Of a stretch of 64,000 nucleotides of DNA, positions 46,229 to 57,173 are shown piece after piece (position 1 is the stretch's first letter; each line of letters opens with the position of its first letter). The notes beneath the pieces were generated by a model, which was given only the letters and a program-made list of their open reading frames with translations, made no database searches and was not told where the DNA came from. Source of the stretch: Siphonodentalium dalli (taxonomy: Eukaryota; Mollusca; Scaphopoda; Gadilida; Siphonodentaliidae); contig CP136061.1 in assembly GCA_032622095.1 (NCBI GenBank), positions 176,165,692-176,229,691 of the forward strand, in the 5' to 3' direction. A program made the translations under genes and the position numbers.

Positions 46229-47351
46229 TGTGACCGTGCTATTTTATATACCAAATCAGTATATGCCTTTATTACATGCTACACATGTATACTAACTAAG
46301 TTATTAAACCTAACTCACTAATATACATTTTTTAGCCGCATTGTAATCATTTCATTGCGCGTACTTGGTTCATTCCATTTCGCGCTATTCCGTTCTGTAC
46401 ATTCCCCGTTTCCTATGTCTCATTGCTGATCTGTATTTTGCTATTTACTATCTCTATCTACGCCCAATCTCTTACCCGCTTATTAAAGTCTTCCTCTGTC
46501 TAGTTCAGCGCCCAGTATTAGATCTAACTAAGGTGTTTTAGCCAATCACAGGTAAGCTTATTTACCGCGCTTTCTCAGTCCGTATTTCGTCACCAAGGTG
46601 TACGCATCGCAATATCGTATAACACTCTCAGTGTTATCCTAATTTCTTCATGCTCGAAGAATGTTAATAAGTTTAAGAAGTAATACTACGTTATGACATC
46701 TGACCTATGCTTTCCAAAGGATGGTATGTAATATTTGTTATGTTTTCACCCGTTATTATAGCTTGTATTTTAATAATATTGTCTTCGGTTTTGAAACTTT
46801 AGTGTTGTCACATTTGCATAAATATATTTGCCCAATAGTTTAGTGAAGTTGGAAATCGCACACTGCGTCCATAATCACCCTTTTATACTAGCATGTATGT
46901 TTTATTTCTAACTGTTCGTCACAGTTAGGATTGTGTCAAAATAGTTGTTTATATCGACAATAGGGAAGTTGGTTTATTGACACAATCACATTTCATATAT
47001 TTATTAATATCCATACTGGATATTTATTCTGCAGCAACTACAACATATGTATTTGTTCACCAGGGTCCTTTTTCTCGATTTGATGTCTGATGTTTGATGC
47101 TCGATGTGATGTTGTGATGTTGCTGTCAAGCTGTTTATAAAGATGTGTTGTGATGTCATCCATGTTGTGATGCTTGTTGGATGTGTTCCGTTCGGTATTG
47201 CTTGATTATTCAATTAAATGCATGATGAAGACTTTTAAGGTAGGCTTAGTGTTTTCATAGACCCTGCCAGATGTTTAGACTCAGAGCCCATAAATGTTTG
47301 TGATATAGCGACTGATGGTTCACTTAAGACCCACCCCTGTGCTCTACCACA
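46229..47351 (+). repeat. 5' LTR of the gypsy element
   Basis: 1123 bp, starting TGTGACCGTGCTATTTTATA and ending GTGCTCTACCACA. It contains a TGATG-rich stretch (about 47085-47175). Compared with the 3' LTR it has four extra bases in CCGCTTATTAAAGTC. A 69-codon minus-strand frame present in both LTRs is not a gene. Confidence 0.95.
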
Positions 47352-49556
47352 ATGGCGCCCATTCGTATAGCTATAGCTCTGATTATAGTGTGGAACTTTT
47401 GAAATTGGTGTGAAAATTGGAACTTTGTAGAAATTCGTGTTTTCGTGCTTCAAAAACTGTGAAAAAATGACAATCAGGATTTCTGGAGATATTCAGCGTT
47501 GGAGTGGAAGAGACAATACAAATTGAACAGTTTTATGCTTAAAAAGGCATAAAAACATAAATTCTGTTGAAAATTTGATAAATTCTGTAAAATTTTCATG
47601 TTAATCAGTGAAATTTGTAAACACATTGTTTTGGTGTGGCTGTATTCCTTTAATATTATAATTATGTCTAAATGTTTGTATTGTCAGCTCTGTTTAGTCG
47701 TTTTTAGCGTTTGGGCAAAGTCCAAACTTTAAATTCGATTTGTTACTCTGCCAATATTTTGTGGTCCGGATTTTGGTAAATTGAAACCCGGTAAAGTTGT
47801 GTTTTCCGGATTTTTGTAGTCCGTGGTTTCGTTTCGTTTCGTTTCAACTGGGTCACATTTTGGTCAGAACACAAAAATGTAAACAGTAACACGTGAGTTT
47901 GTTTTCAAATATTCTGATCAACTTTAGTAGCCTTTAAAGCTAATTATTAGCTTTTGTTTAGGTAACTATAGGTGTAGTTAGGTATATAATATATCAGTCC
48001 AGCCACACATTATGTATTGTTTGCTGTCAAAGTTTATTCTTTGACTGAAATATTGTCATAAAGTGACATCTGTTGATAAATGCATACATGTAGGCCAAAT
48101 GTCAGCTTATAAATTGCAAGGGGAATATCATTGCATATTACCAGAGATTTTCTGAAACCGAAATTGGTTGAGAATATTTCAAATTTCTTGACATTCGGTC
48201 GTCACTTTTTTGTGACGGTGTGATAAATACCTTTTGTCTCCAACATTATGCAATGCAATTCTGACTTTGCATTAATAAGTTAGTAGTTTTCAGACCCGGT
48301 GTTGGACAAATTGTCCCAACTAGTTCTGGTATTACAAGCAGGTGTTGTCATCTTGGTTTGTTGATAGTCGTGACATGGTAAGTTGGTGTCGGAGTCTGCA
48401 GTTGTCGGAGTCTCAGGTTAACGGTGAGTCAACCCTGACCCCTCCCCTGCCACACCCTCTTTCCCACTGAATTTTTTTTTTTTGTGAGCCGAGTACGCAT
48501 CGCGCTTGCTTTCATCTCATTTCATCAGATAGGTGCATGAATTAAATTCTTCACAACACTAATTAGGTGGAAGTTAACTTAACCAAACTAATTAGTAGCA
48601 GTTGTCGGCAAGAAAACTTGCAAATTTTCAGCCAGTCCACACTTAGCATGCAAGCGGAAGTGAAATTTGTGTTCAAATTTTCAGACGACGGTGAATTTAT
48701 AGTGCGATTGTAAAAATCTTTATTGATTTTCAGTGACGGTGAATTGTGATTTGAGAATTTTGTAGTTGACGGTGGAGTATATAGCTCGAAAATAGGTGAT
48801 TTTTCAGAGCAAGTTCGGAAAATAATTTTTCGAATCAACTTTCAGTTGACGGTGAATGTTAATATTCATTTGTGTTGTTGTGTCAACACGTGATTGATTA
48901 TATTTCAGTTTTGTCGCCGGACGGCACAATTAACTTGAAATTAGGTGACTTATTGGTGACGTCGTGGAAAATTAATTTATTTTTCCATTGTTGAGTTTGT
49001 AGTGTGTGATTGATCAGGTTAGATCTGACTTTGAAATTTTTTCAGTTGACGTCAGATAGCAAGCGGAAATAGGTGACTTGAATATTTAATCGCAGATTAA
49101 TTTTGATGCGATTTGTAGGTATTAGCTTGGTAGTTAAATTGTAGGTGACTTACAGTGTTCTGATTTACAGCAAACTTGAGAAATTTTTATTTAGAATTTT
49201 TTTTTTTCCGCAGGTTTAATTACAAAATGAATTTTTTTTTTCAGTGATTTCTGAGTTAGTAGGCAGAAAATACTTAGGTTTTTCTGTATAAGTTTCAGCG
49301 CGTCGGTTTTTCAGATATTGAGTTTAGTCTATTTTCACTTGACGTTTTCAGCGTTCAGCAAGGTTGTTACTTTGACCTTTACACTTAGTGATTTTTTTTC
49401 CCCGAATTCTCTTGTAGGTTTCGACTTGAATTATTTTTTATTCCAGTTAGTTAAAGCGACATTTGTTTTTTTTCAGAGATATTTCTTAGAATGTGTAGGT
49501 CGATCGTGGTTGAAATATTTTCAAATTTTTCCTAGCTATTTGCGAGTTAGTGAAAG
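47352..49556 (+). other. Long untranslated leader of the gypsy element
   Basis: About 2.2 kb between the LTR and the first gag ATG with no convincing frame. From 48678 to 49145 it repeats the pair of motifs TTTCAGTTGACGGTGA and AGGTGACTT several times, and T-rich tracts ending in CAG are frequent. Gypsy leaders are usually far shorter. Confidence 0.7.
47353..47371 (+). other. Candidate primer-binding site
   Basis: One base after the 5' LTR the sequence reads TGGCGCCCATTCG. The first eight bases equal the Lys-tRNA type PBS start (complement of a tRNA 3' end in GGGCGCCA); the remainder departs from it, so the primer tRNA is unresolved. Confidence 0.5.
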
Positions 49557-50981
49557 ATGGCGTCACAGATTTCAGAGGAAGTTATGTTGAAGATACAGGC
49601 TGAGATATTGGAATTGACAGTTCGGATAGAGGAGTTGAAGAGAAATAGTGAAAATAGTTACGATAATAATTACAGCAATGATGATTATTACAGAAATGAT
49701 AATTATAACAGTGGTTATAACTCTTACTCCAGACAGCGTGCGCAGAGATATCGGAATAGGAATCACAGAATGCAGTATACGGAGAGAAGCGATAATGTTC
49801 ATTATTTTCAGAAGGAGGCAAATAATGTTTCAGATGTGAGAAATGATTATAGTAATCCCACAAATGATAGGTTACAAGGAGAGTATGTATCTGGTAGATA
49901 CACCGGATGTTGGAAATGTGGTGATTTGACGCATAAAGCGTTTGGTTGTAGGAAAGGTGGATACTATCGCTACTATGATAGAGATAAATGTTTTCGTCCA
50001 CAGGATAGATCCCGGAGATTTATTAACAAATCTCAATTTGTTAATGATTCCAGTAAGGAACATTGTATAAATGGAAATGCTACAGAGTCAGATATATTTA
50101 CTGTTTCAGGTTACAATACTAAGGCTCTTGTTGATACAGGTTCGACTTGCTCCACAATTTGCGAGCAATTTTACAGCACTTTCTTGAAACATATTCCTTT
50201 GCAGCCCTTGTCTGTTATACTTAATATAGAGTGTGCTGATGGCAAGAAACTCCCTTATCTTGGATACATTCAGTGTCCTATTACAGTTCCTTCTTTAGGA
50301 CAAGATTCCGGCAAAGAGTTTATTTTTCTTGTAGTGCCAAACAGTTCTTATAACATGTCAGTACCAGTTTTGCTAGGAACTAATATTCTTTCAGAACTCA
50401 TGCAGTTGTGCAAAGATGCACCTGGTAACAGGTTTTTACAGAATGCAAACTTGTCATCATCTTGGTTTATGGCATTCAGATGCATGATTTCTAGAGAGAA
50501 AGAACTTGCTAAACACAACTTTGTTCTAGGTCATGTAAAGTCTGCTGAGAATACTCATGTTATTCTCCATCCTAATACTAAGAAAGTTGTTACTGGTTTT
50601 ATTGATCATAAGATTCCTTACCAACCCACATGTGCTATTTTGCAGCCTCTTCCAGATGATGAACGGTTCAAATTTTTAGAGATAGGTCCATATATTGTGA
50701 AATATGATTTCAAGAGCACTGATACTGTTGATGTTCACTTGTCAAATATTTCTTCTAGGACTATTAGTATAGCACCTAACTCTGTTATTTGTCAGGTACA
50801 GCCAGTCTCTGTTGAGCAAGATATTGAAACCTCCCCAGGTTCAGAGACTACCTCTTCATTTCTTGATAAAATTACTATTGATGTTTCTTCTCTTGATGAT
50901 GTAAAGGATATATCTGTTGCATTGAATCTTATCAAAGAATTTTCAGATGTTTTTTCACAGCATGATCTTGACTTGACTTGA
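49557..50981 (+). CDS. Gag-like nucleocapsid and aspartic protease frame
   Basis: 474 codons from an ATG in the context AGATGG to a TGA. Residues 1-30 are heptad-like and could form a short coiled coil. Residues 31-115 are rich in Asn, Tyr, Arg and Asp. Residues 118-131 form a CCHC zinc knuckle (CWKCGDLTHKAFGC). Residues 188-280 are a retropepsin: ALVDTGSTCST with catalytic Asp193, and later VPVLLGTNIL. Thus it supplies nucleocapsid-like RNA binding and the polyprotein protease. I see no capsid or major homology region, which is odd for a gag. The TGA at 50979-50981 is in the same frame as pol, so the two may be made as one polyprotein by readthrough, or the TGA may be a lesion. Confidence 0.85.
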   Translation: MASQISEEVMLKIQAEILELTVRIEELKRNSENSYDNNYSNDDYYRNDNYNSGYNSYSRQRAQRYRNRNHRMQYTERSDNVHYFQKEANNVSDVRNDYSNPTNDRLQGEYVSGRYTGCWKCGDLTHKAFGCRKGGYYRYYDRDKCFRPQDRSRRFINKSQFVNDSSKEHCINGNATESDIFTVSGYNTKALVDTGSTCSTICEQFYSTFLKHIPLQPLSVILNIECADGKKLPYLGYIQCPITVPSLGQDSGKEFIFLVVPNSSYNMSVPVLLGTNILSELMQLCKDAPGNRFLQNANLSSSWFMAFRCMISREKELAKHNFVLGHVKSAENTHVILHPNTKKVVTGFIDHKIPYQPTCAILQPLPDDERFKFLEIGPYIVKYDFKSTDTVDVHLSNISSRTISIAPNSVICQVQPVSVEQDIETSPGSETTSSFLDKITIDVSSLDDVKDISVALNLIKEFSDVFSQHDLDLT

Positions 50982-51014
50982 GGTTTTTACAGTGCAGTTA
51001 AGCATAGGATCGAC

Positions 51015-54000
51015 ATGTATGATTCTACGCCTTTCAAGGATCGTCCGAGACGTTTACCTCCAAGCATGATTGATGAAGTGAGAAATCATCTTCACCAGTT
51101 GTTAGCTGCCGGCATTATACGCCGATCTCACAGTCCATATTCTTCTAATGTTGTTTTAGTTAGGAAGAAGGGTTCAAATGACCTTCGTATGTGTACAGAT
51201 TTTAGAATTTTAAATAAACGCACTATTCCAGATAATTATGCACTCCCTAGGCCTGAAGACCTTTTTGATTACTTAGCAGGTGCCAAGTACTACTCAGTTC
51301 TCGATCTCAAATCTGGTTTTCATCAATTGGAAATTGCAGAGGAGCACAAAGAGAGAACAGCTTTTACTGTTGGAGGTCTAGGTTTCTATGAATATAATAG
51401 ACTTGCATTTGGTTTGAACAATAGTCCTTCTAGCTTTCAGGGAATGATGGAAGACTGCCTCGATGGTCTTAACAGGAAAATATGTAATATTTATGTTGAT
51501 GACGCCATTGTATGGTCAAAATCTGTTCCAGAGATGTTGGAGCGACTTAGACTTGTTTTTGACAGGCTCAGAGAATGTGGTTTGAAACTGGCTCCAGCAA
51601 AGTGTAAATTTTTCATGCGCCGTGTCTCATATGTAGGCCATGTAGTTTCAGAGAAAGGTATCGAGACAGATCCTGCGAAAGTTGACAAAATTGTCAACTG
51701 GCCAGTTCCCAAGAACTCTGATCAATTGCGATCATTTCTTGGCTTTGCAGGATACTACAGAAAATATTGTCCTAATTTTTCCAGGATTGCTAAGCCCTTG
51801 ACAGATTTACTTCCCCCTACAAATACAAAGAAGCCAAAGAACAAGGTTAAATCCTCTTTTACAGGGAAATGGAAATGGGAGCATGAGCAGCAGTCTGCTT
51901 TTGATACTTTGAAAGATCGTCTTTCTAATCCCCCCATTTTAGGTTACCCCGATTACAGCAGGCCCTTTGAAGTCCATACTGATGCGTCCCTTCATGGTTT
52001 AGGTTGTGTCCTTTACCAAGAGATCGATGGCGTGAAGAGAGTTATTGCGTATGGCAGCCGAGGAACCACAGCAGCAGAAAAGAATTACCCGGCACATAAG
52101 TTAGAATTTTTAGCTTTAAAATGGGCAGTTACAGAAAAGTTTTATGACTATTTATATGGTAATTATTTTGTAGTGTATACTGATAACAATCCCTTAACTT
52201 ATGTTTTAACTTCAGCCAAATTAGATGCCACTGGACAGAGATGGTTATCAGCCTTAGGTTCTTTTAAATTTGATATTGTTTACAGACCCGGTAAATTTAA
52301 TACCGATGCAGATGCCTTATCCAGGTTGGATACACCTCCTCCAGATATTATTACAAATGATTCAGTACAAGTTATTTGTATTTCATTACAGGTTCAGCAA
52401 CCTTTTGTTGAAAGTTTATGTTGCAGCACTGATGTTTTAAATTATATTCAAGATGATGTAGGCCATGATCTTGATGAAATGAATTATAGGGATTGGAGAA
52501 GATTGCAGGAAAGAGATGATGTATTGTCCGTATGGTTATCAGCCGTGAGAAGAAATAGTTGCCCAAAGAGAAAGTCCCTTCCCCCTTCTAAGCTTCATTC
52601 AGCATTTTTAAGACATTTTTCTAAGCTTAGGTTGCAGCGAGGAGTTCTTTATAGAGAGTCCACTTTTAATGGTAAAACCACCACTCAGCTTGTTTTACCA
52701 TGTTCACAGATTACTTTTGTTCTTAAATCATTACATAATGATATAGGACATCCAGGTCGTGACAGAACAGTTTCACTTGTGAAAGAAAGGTTTTATTTTC
52801 CAGGTATCGACAGTGCTGTCGATGATTGGATAAAACATTGTCATAGATGTATTCGAGTTAAAACTAATCCGAATTTCAGAGCCCCTTTAGTATCCATCAC
52901 TACTTCTCAACCTCTTGAACTTGTTTGTATTGATTTTCTTACTCTTGATTGTTCTAAAGGTGGTTACCAATATGTTCTTGTTATGACAGATCATTTTACT
53001 AAATATGCACAGGCTTATCCTACAAGGAACATGACTGCAAAAACTACTGCTGATGTATTGTTTAACAATTTCTTTATTCATTATGGTTATCCTCAACGTA
53101 TTCATAGTGATCAAGGTGCTAATTTTGAATCTCAACTTATTTCTGAACTTTGTCAGCTTTGCAGCATCAAGAAGTCCAGAACTACTCCTTATCATCCGAT
53201 GGGGAATGGTGTTACAGAGCGATTTAATCGCACACTTATTAGTATGTTAGGTACTCTTAATCCTGACCAGAAACATGACTGGAAATCACATATAGGTCCT
53301 CTTGTTCATGCTTACAATTGTACTAGGCATGAAACTACTGGTTTTGCTCCTTTTCAGTTGATGTTCGGAAGAGAACCACGGTTACCTCTTGATGTTTTAT
53401 TCGGTCTGAATAAACCTGATTCTGATCAAACTTCTTATTGTGATTATGTTTCAGACCTTAGACAAAGACTTTCTGATTCTTACAGATTAGCATCCAAATC
53501 TATGTCTGGTGCTCAGAGTAGTAATGCCAAATATTATAATCGAAAGCTTCGTGGTGCAACTATACATGTAGGTGATAGAGTCTTAGTAAAGACATTAGCT
53601 TTCGAAGGCAGACATAAATTGGCAGATAAATATGATTCTGAAGTTTATACTGTTAAATCTCAACCTAATTATGACATTCCTGTTTTTAATTTAGAAGATG
53701 ACAGTGGAAAGCAAAGAACTTTACATAGGAACCACTTGTTGCCTATTGGTTCTTTACCCTTTGACTTTCCAGATGACGACACAGCCCTTAAATCTCCTCT
53801 TGAACAGAGAGATGCTGATGCCCCAATTGTAGATCCTCTTATCCCACCTGTACGGCCACCAGAGCCTAAGGTGCGGAAACGTCGTATTTCAGGTACTGGT
53901 AGTGTTACTTCACGTGATGAAGTTCGTGATAACCATATTAATGGTTCAGACCATATAGATGGTTCAGATGAAGAATCGGTGATATTGTTTGTTCCACAGG

Positions 54001-54638
54001 GCGTTGCAGGTATAAAATCTGCTCCTAATGCAGTGGACAGTTCAGCTCCATCTCGTCGGGGTGACGACTTTCCTGCGAGATTGGAAGCTGGTGGTATTTC
54101 TTCTTCCTGTGGTGACGACCGCACTCAAATAGATGAGTTCAGGGAAGTTAGAACTGATGTCGGTGATGACAGTAATGTTGATATTTCAGCTACACAGGAT
54201 TCGACAGGTCAACGTGAACTTCGTTCCACAGGTGATAGCAATGATGAGGCTGATGAGAATGATGATGAAGTTGTTGATATTGTCCGTGTACCTTTAGCAC
54301 CTATTGCAGAAGATACTGTTGTTGTTGATGGTAATGTTGATGGTGCGAAAGCGAATGTTTCAGGTGATGATGGTGCCTCGAGTAGTAGTCAGAGTGGAGA
54401 TAGAGAAATAATTTCTCTTTCAGAGTCCATACCAAAACCAGTACCTAGAAAATCTAGCAGAGCAAAGAAACCTCCATCATGGATGGGTGATTATATTTCA
54501 AATAATATTCAGCCCATTTCAGGTGGAAAAGATGAATATAAGAATCAGCTTTTGCGTAAGCTTATGGAAAATCAGATTTGCACCAAGGTAGCTCCAGATG
54601 TTCTTCAGTCCATTCTGAAGACTATCTTGGATGAATAA
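51015..54638 (+). CDS. pol: Pol: reverse transcriptase, RNase H, integrase
   Basis: 1207 codons from the first ATG after the TGA; the frame is actually open back to 50982, so the ATG need not be the start. Reverse transcriptase spans about residues 10-265, with YSVLDLKSGFHQ (Asp97) and the YVDD box at 160-163. RNase H spans about 318-437: HTDAS (Asp323), KLEFLAL (Glu364), YTDNNPL (Asp390). Integrase follows: H574, H579, C609, C612 form the HHCC zinc site; Asp640, Asp699 (HSDQG) and Glu735 (TERFNR) form the DDE triad. A GPY/F-like module lies near 855-915. The acidic tail of about 270 residues ends with RKSSRAKKPPSWMGDY and has no known domain. All catalytic residues are present, so the enzyme could be functional. 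Confidence 0.95.
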   Translation: MYDSTPFKDRPRRLPPSMIDEVRNHLHQLLAAGIIRRSHSPYSSNVVLVRKKGSNDLRMCTDFRILNKRTIPDNYALPRPEDLFDYLAGAKYYSVLDLKSGFHQLEIAEEHKERTAFTVGGLGFYEYNRLAFGLNNSPSSFQGMMEDCLDGLNRKICNIYVDDAIVWSKSVPEMLERLRLVFDRLRECGLKLAPAKCKFFMRRVSYVGHVVSEKGIETDPAKVDKIVNWPVPKNSDQLRSFLGFAGYYRKYCPNFSRIAKPLTDLLPPTNTKKPKNKVKSSFTGKWKWEHEQQSAFDTLKDRLSNPPILGYPDYSRPFEVHTDASLHGLGCVLYQEIDGVKRVIAYGSRGTTAAEKNYPAHKLEFLALKWAVTEKFYDYLYGNYFVVYTDNNPLTYVLTSAKLDATGQRWLSALGSFKFDIVYRPGKFNTDADALSRLDTPPPDIITNDSVQVICISLQVQQPFVESLCCSTDVLNYIQDDVGHDLDEMNYRDWRRLQERDDVLSVWLSAVRRNSCPKRKSLPPSKLHSAFLRHFSKLRLQRGVLYRESTFNGKTTTQLVLPCSQITFVLKSLHNDIGHPGRDRTVSLVKERFYFPGIDSAVDDWIKHCHRCIRVKTNPNFRAPLVSITTSQPLELVCIDFLTLDCSKGGYQYVLVMTDHFTKYAQAYPTRNMTAKTTADVLFNNFFIHYGYPQRIHSDQGANFESQLISELCQLCSIKKSRTTPYHPMGNGVTERFNRTLISMLGTLNPDQKHDWKSHIGPLVHAYNCTRHETTGFAPFQLMFGREPRLPLDVLFGLNKPDSDQTSYCDYVSDLRQRLSDSYRLASKSMSGAQSSNAKYYNRKLRGATIHVGDRVLVKTLAFEGRHKLADKYDSEVYTVKSQPNYDIPVFNLEDDSGKQRTLHRNHLLPIGSLPFDFPDDDTALKSPLEQRDADAPIVDPLIPPVRPPEPKVRKRRISGTGSVTSRDEVRDNHINGSDHIDGSDEESVILFVPQGVAGIKSAPNAVDSSAPSRRGDDFPARLEAGGISSSCGDDRTQIDEFREVRTDVGDDSNVDISATQDSTGQRELRSTGDSNDEADENDDEVVDIVRVPLAPIAEDTVVVDGNVDGAKANVSGDDGASSSSQSGDREIISLSESIPKPVPRKSSRAKKPPSWMGDYISNNIQPISGGKDEYKNQLLRKLMENQICTKVAPDVLQSILKTILDE

Positions 54639-55330
54639 GATTTTCATTTTCAGTTCACTCACTTATATTCAGTGATTCCATATTACTGATATGTCAGTTT
54701 CAATGATGTGTGTATACATTGGACATAGGCATTGTCCTGTTGTGTAAGTTGTTTTTAAAATTGATTCTTTTATAAATTATGTATTGATATTATGTATTGT
54801 TAGGTATCACTTATCATCTTCGTACGATTAGAGATATTTCCACTTATTCCAGCTGACGATCCAGTGTAGAGCTACGACTCATATGAGGTACCAGTTTTCA
54901 AGGAATTCTATTTTTTTTTTGTTATATACTCTGTGAGGTGATAAAGTGTTCCTTTCTTTATATGATTATGATTTTAACATATTTGTGTTGATTGTTGTGT
55001 ATTCATGATTGAAGTTCTCAGATAGACCAGCCAGTGTGAATCAGTGGTGATTCCATTTCAGTGGTGTTGTGTGATATATTCACGTTGTTTACTGTCTACG
55101 CCAGATAGTGAAGATTAAGTTGATTAAGTGAAGTTATATAATGCTGATATTTGATTTCAGTTCTGAAGATAGGTCGGTGTCAAGGTTATCTCTGTGTATG
55201 AGAATGTTATAGATGATAATTTTCCATTATCAGTTGCAGAGTTTGAAAGTCATGTCTATAAATATTGCGACATTTCCTTTCAGTATTGGTTTAAATGACT
55301 AGGGAGTCATTTTGTCAACAGAGGGGAGAG
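54639..55330 (+). other. Region between pol and the 3' LTR, with polypurine tract
   Basis: No envelope-like or other open frame. It ends in ACAGAGGGGAGAG immediately before the LTR, the expected polypurine primer for plus-strand synthesis. Confidence 0.8.
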
Positions 55331-56449
55331 TGTGACCGTGCTATTTTATATACCAAATCAGTATATGCCTTTATTACATGCTACACATGTATACTAACTA
55401 AGTTATTAAACCTAACTCACTAATATACATTTTATAGCCGCATTGTAATCATTTCATTGCGCGTACTTGGTTCATTCCATTTCGCGCTATTCCGTTCTGT
55501 ACATTCCCCGTTTCCTATGTCTCATTGCTGATCTGTATTTTGCTATTTACTATCTCTATCTACGCCCAATCTCTTACCCGCTTAAGTCTTCCTCTGTCTA
55601 GTTCAGCGCCCAGTATTAGATCTAACTAAGGTGTTTTAGCCAATCACAGGTAAGCTTATTTACCGCGCTTTCTCAGTCCGTATTTCGTCACCAAGGTGTA
55701 CGCATCGCAATATCGTATAACACTCTCAGTGTTATCCTAATTTCTTCATGCTCGAAGAATGTTAATAAGTTTAAGAAGTAATACTACGTTATGACATCTG
55801 ACCTATGCTTTCCAAAGGATGGTATGTAATATTTGTTATGTTTTCACCCGTTATTATAGCTTGTATTTTAATAATATTGTCTTCGGTTTTGAAACTTTAG
55901 TGTTGTCACATTTGCATAAATATATTTGCCCAATAGTTTAGTGAAGTTGGAAATCGCACACTGCGTCCATAATCACCCTTTTATACTAGCATGTAGGTTT
56001 TATTTCTAACTGTTCGTCACAGTTAGGATTGTGTCAAAATAGTTGTTTATATCGACAATAGGGAAGTTGGTTTATTGACACAATCACATTTCATATATTT
56101 ATTAATATCCATACTGGATATTTATTCTGCAGCAACTACAACATATGTATTTGTTCACCAGGGTCCTTTTTCTCGATTTGATGTCTGATGTTTGATGCTC
56201 GATGTGATGTTGTGATGTTGCTGTCAAGCTGTTTATAAAGATGTGTTGTGATGTCATCCATGTTGTGATGCTTGTTGGATGTGTTCCGTTCGGTATTGCT
56301 TGATTATTCAATTAAATGCATGATGAAGACTTTTAAGGTAGGCTTAGTGTTTTCATAGACCCTGCCAGATGTTTAGACTCAGAGCCCATAAATGTTTGTG
56401 ATATAGCGACTGATGGTTCACTTAAGACCCACCCCTGTGCTCTACCACA
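55331..56449 (+). repeat. 3' LTR of the gypsy element
   Basis: 1119 bp. It differs from the 5' LTR by lack of the four bases in CCGCTT(ATTA)AAGTC, by ATTTTATAGCC versus ATTTTTTAGCC, and by GCATGTAGGTT versus GCATGTATGTT, as far as I can compare by eye. Confidence 0.95.
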
Positions 56450-56644
56450 TGTCTACTTTAAAAACTTTAATGCATCCATTTTTGATGTGTTTTAATATGA
56501 GAGGCCTTTTGCACAATTATTCCTTATTTTCGCTTCAGTCTATATCATTTATCCTTCAGTGCAAATCGCTTGCGCTTCATCGTAAACCATTTGCACTTTA
56601 TGGGTAGAGTCTCTGCTTCTATTTTATATTTGACACCATCAGTA

Positions 56645-57173
56645 GGGCCAAATTCACATTTAATAGCTAATTACACTTAAACGTAATGCAGTACATTTGA
56701 GCATAATACCATTACACTTAAAGTTAAGCGTAATTCAGATTTCCATCAAATTTGGCCATTACACTTATTATAAAGCATAATGGAATTTGTATTACGTAAT
56801 TCAAATTTCATTAACCTCTATCATCTATCAAATGGATGCAGCCAATTAATGAAGCTAGTAACTTTTGACATATATTTACCTCAGATGATACCATTATATG
56901 TCAGGTAGTAAGACTATGAAAACCTATTGCGCTTAAGCATAATGGCATTACACTTAAGCATAATAGCATTAAGCATAATAGCATTTAGGTCAACATGACC
57001 GCTTTCGCAGATTGCTGCTTCCGGTATAGAAGGATACGCACTACGTTCATGACTGAACTAAATAGCATTAGGCTTAAGCGTAATGAAAATACTCTTAAAG
57101 TCTTACGCATAAAAGCTTAAATGTACAGTTTTACGCTTAAGTGTAATTAGCTATTAAATGTGAATTTGGCCTC
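56645..57173. mobile_element. CTTAAG-rich foldback element, 0.53 kb
   Basis: GGGCCAAATTCACATTTAAT at the left and ATTAAATGTGAATTTGGCC at the right are inverted for about 35 nt, continuing through AGCTAATTACACTTAA. The interior repeats CATTACACTTAAGCATAAT-like words. Relatives of the terminus (GTGAATTTGGCCTCCC) occur at 45630 and, altered, at 26985. Confidence 0.65.

Larger units (their letters stand above)
46229..56449 (+). mobile_element. Ty3/gypsy LTR retrotransposon, near-intact, 10.2 kb
   Basis: Two long terminal repeats (46229-47351 and 55331-56449, TG..CA termini) flank an internal region with a gag/protease frame and a pol frame in the order RT, RNase H, integrase, which defines Ty3/gypsy. 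TGTC lies directly outside both LTRs (46225-46228 and 56450-56453), a 4-bp target duplication. A purine-rich tract (AGAGGGGAGAG) precedes the right LTR. The LTRs differ by one 4-nt indel and about two substitutions by eye. No envelope frame lies between pol and the right LTR. Confidence 0.95.

Noticed and set aside
46231-47213. Minus-strand 69-codon frame starting MNNQAIPN, present twice
   Set aside because: It lies wholly in the LTRs and is duplicated with them; no domain.
51491-54124. Minus-strand frames of 60-151 codons over pol
   Set aside because: Shadows of the intact pol frame on the opposite strand.
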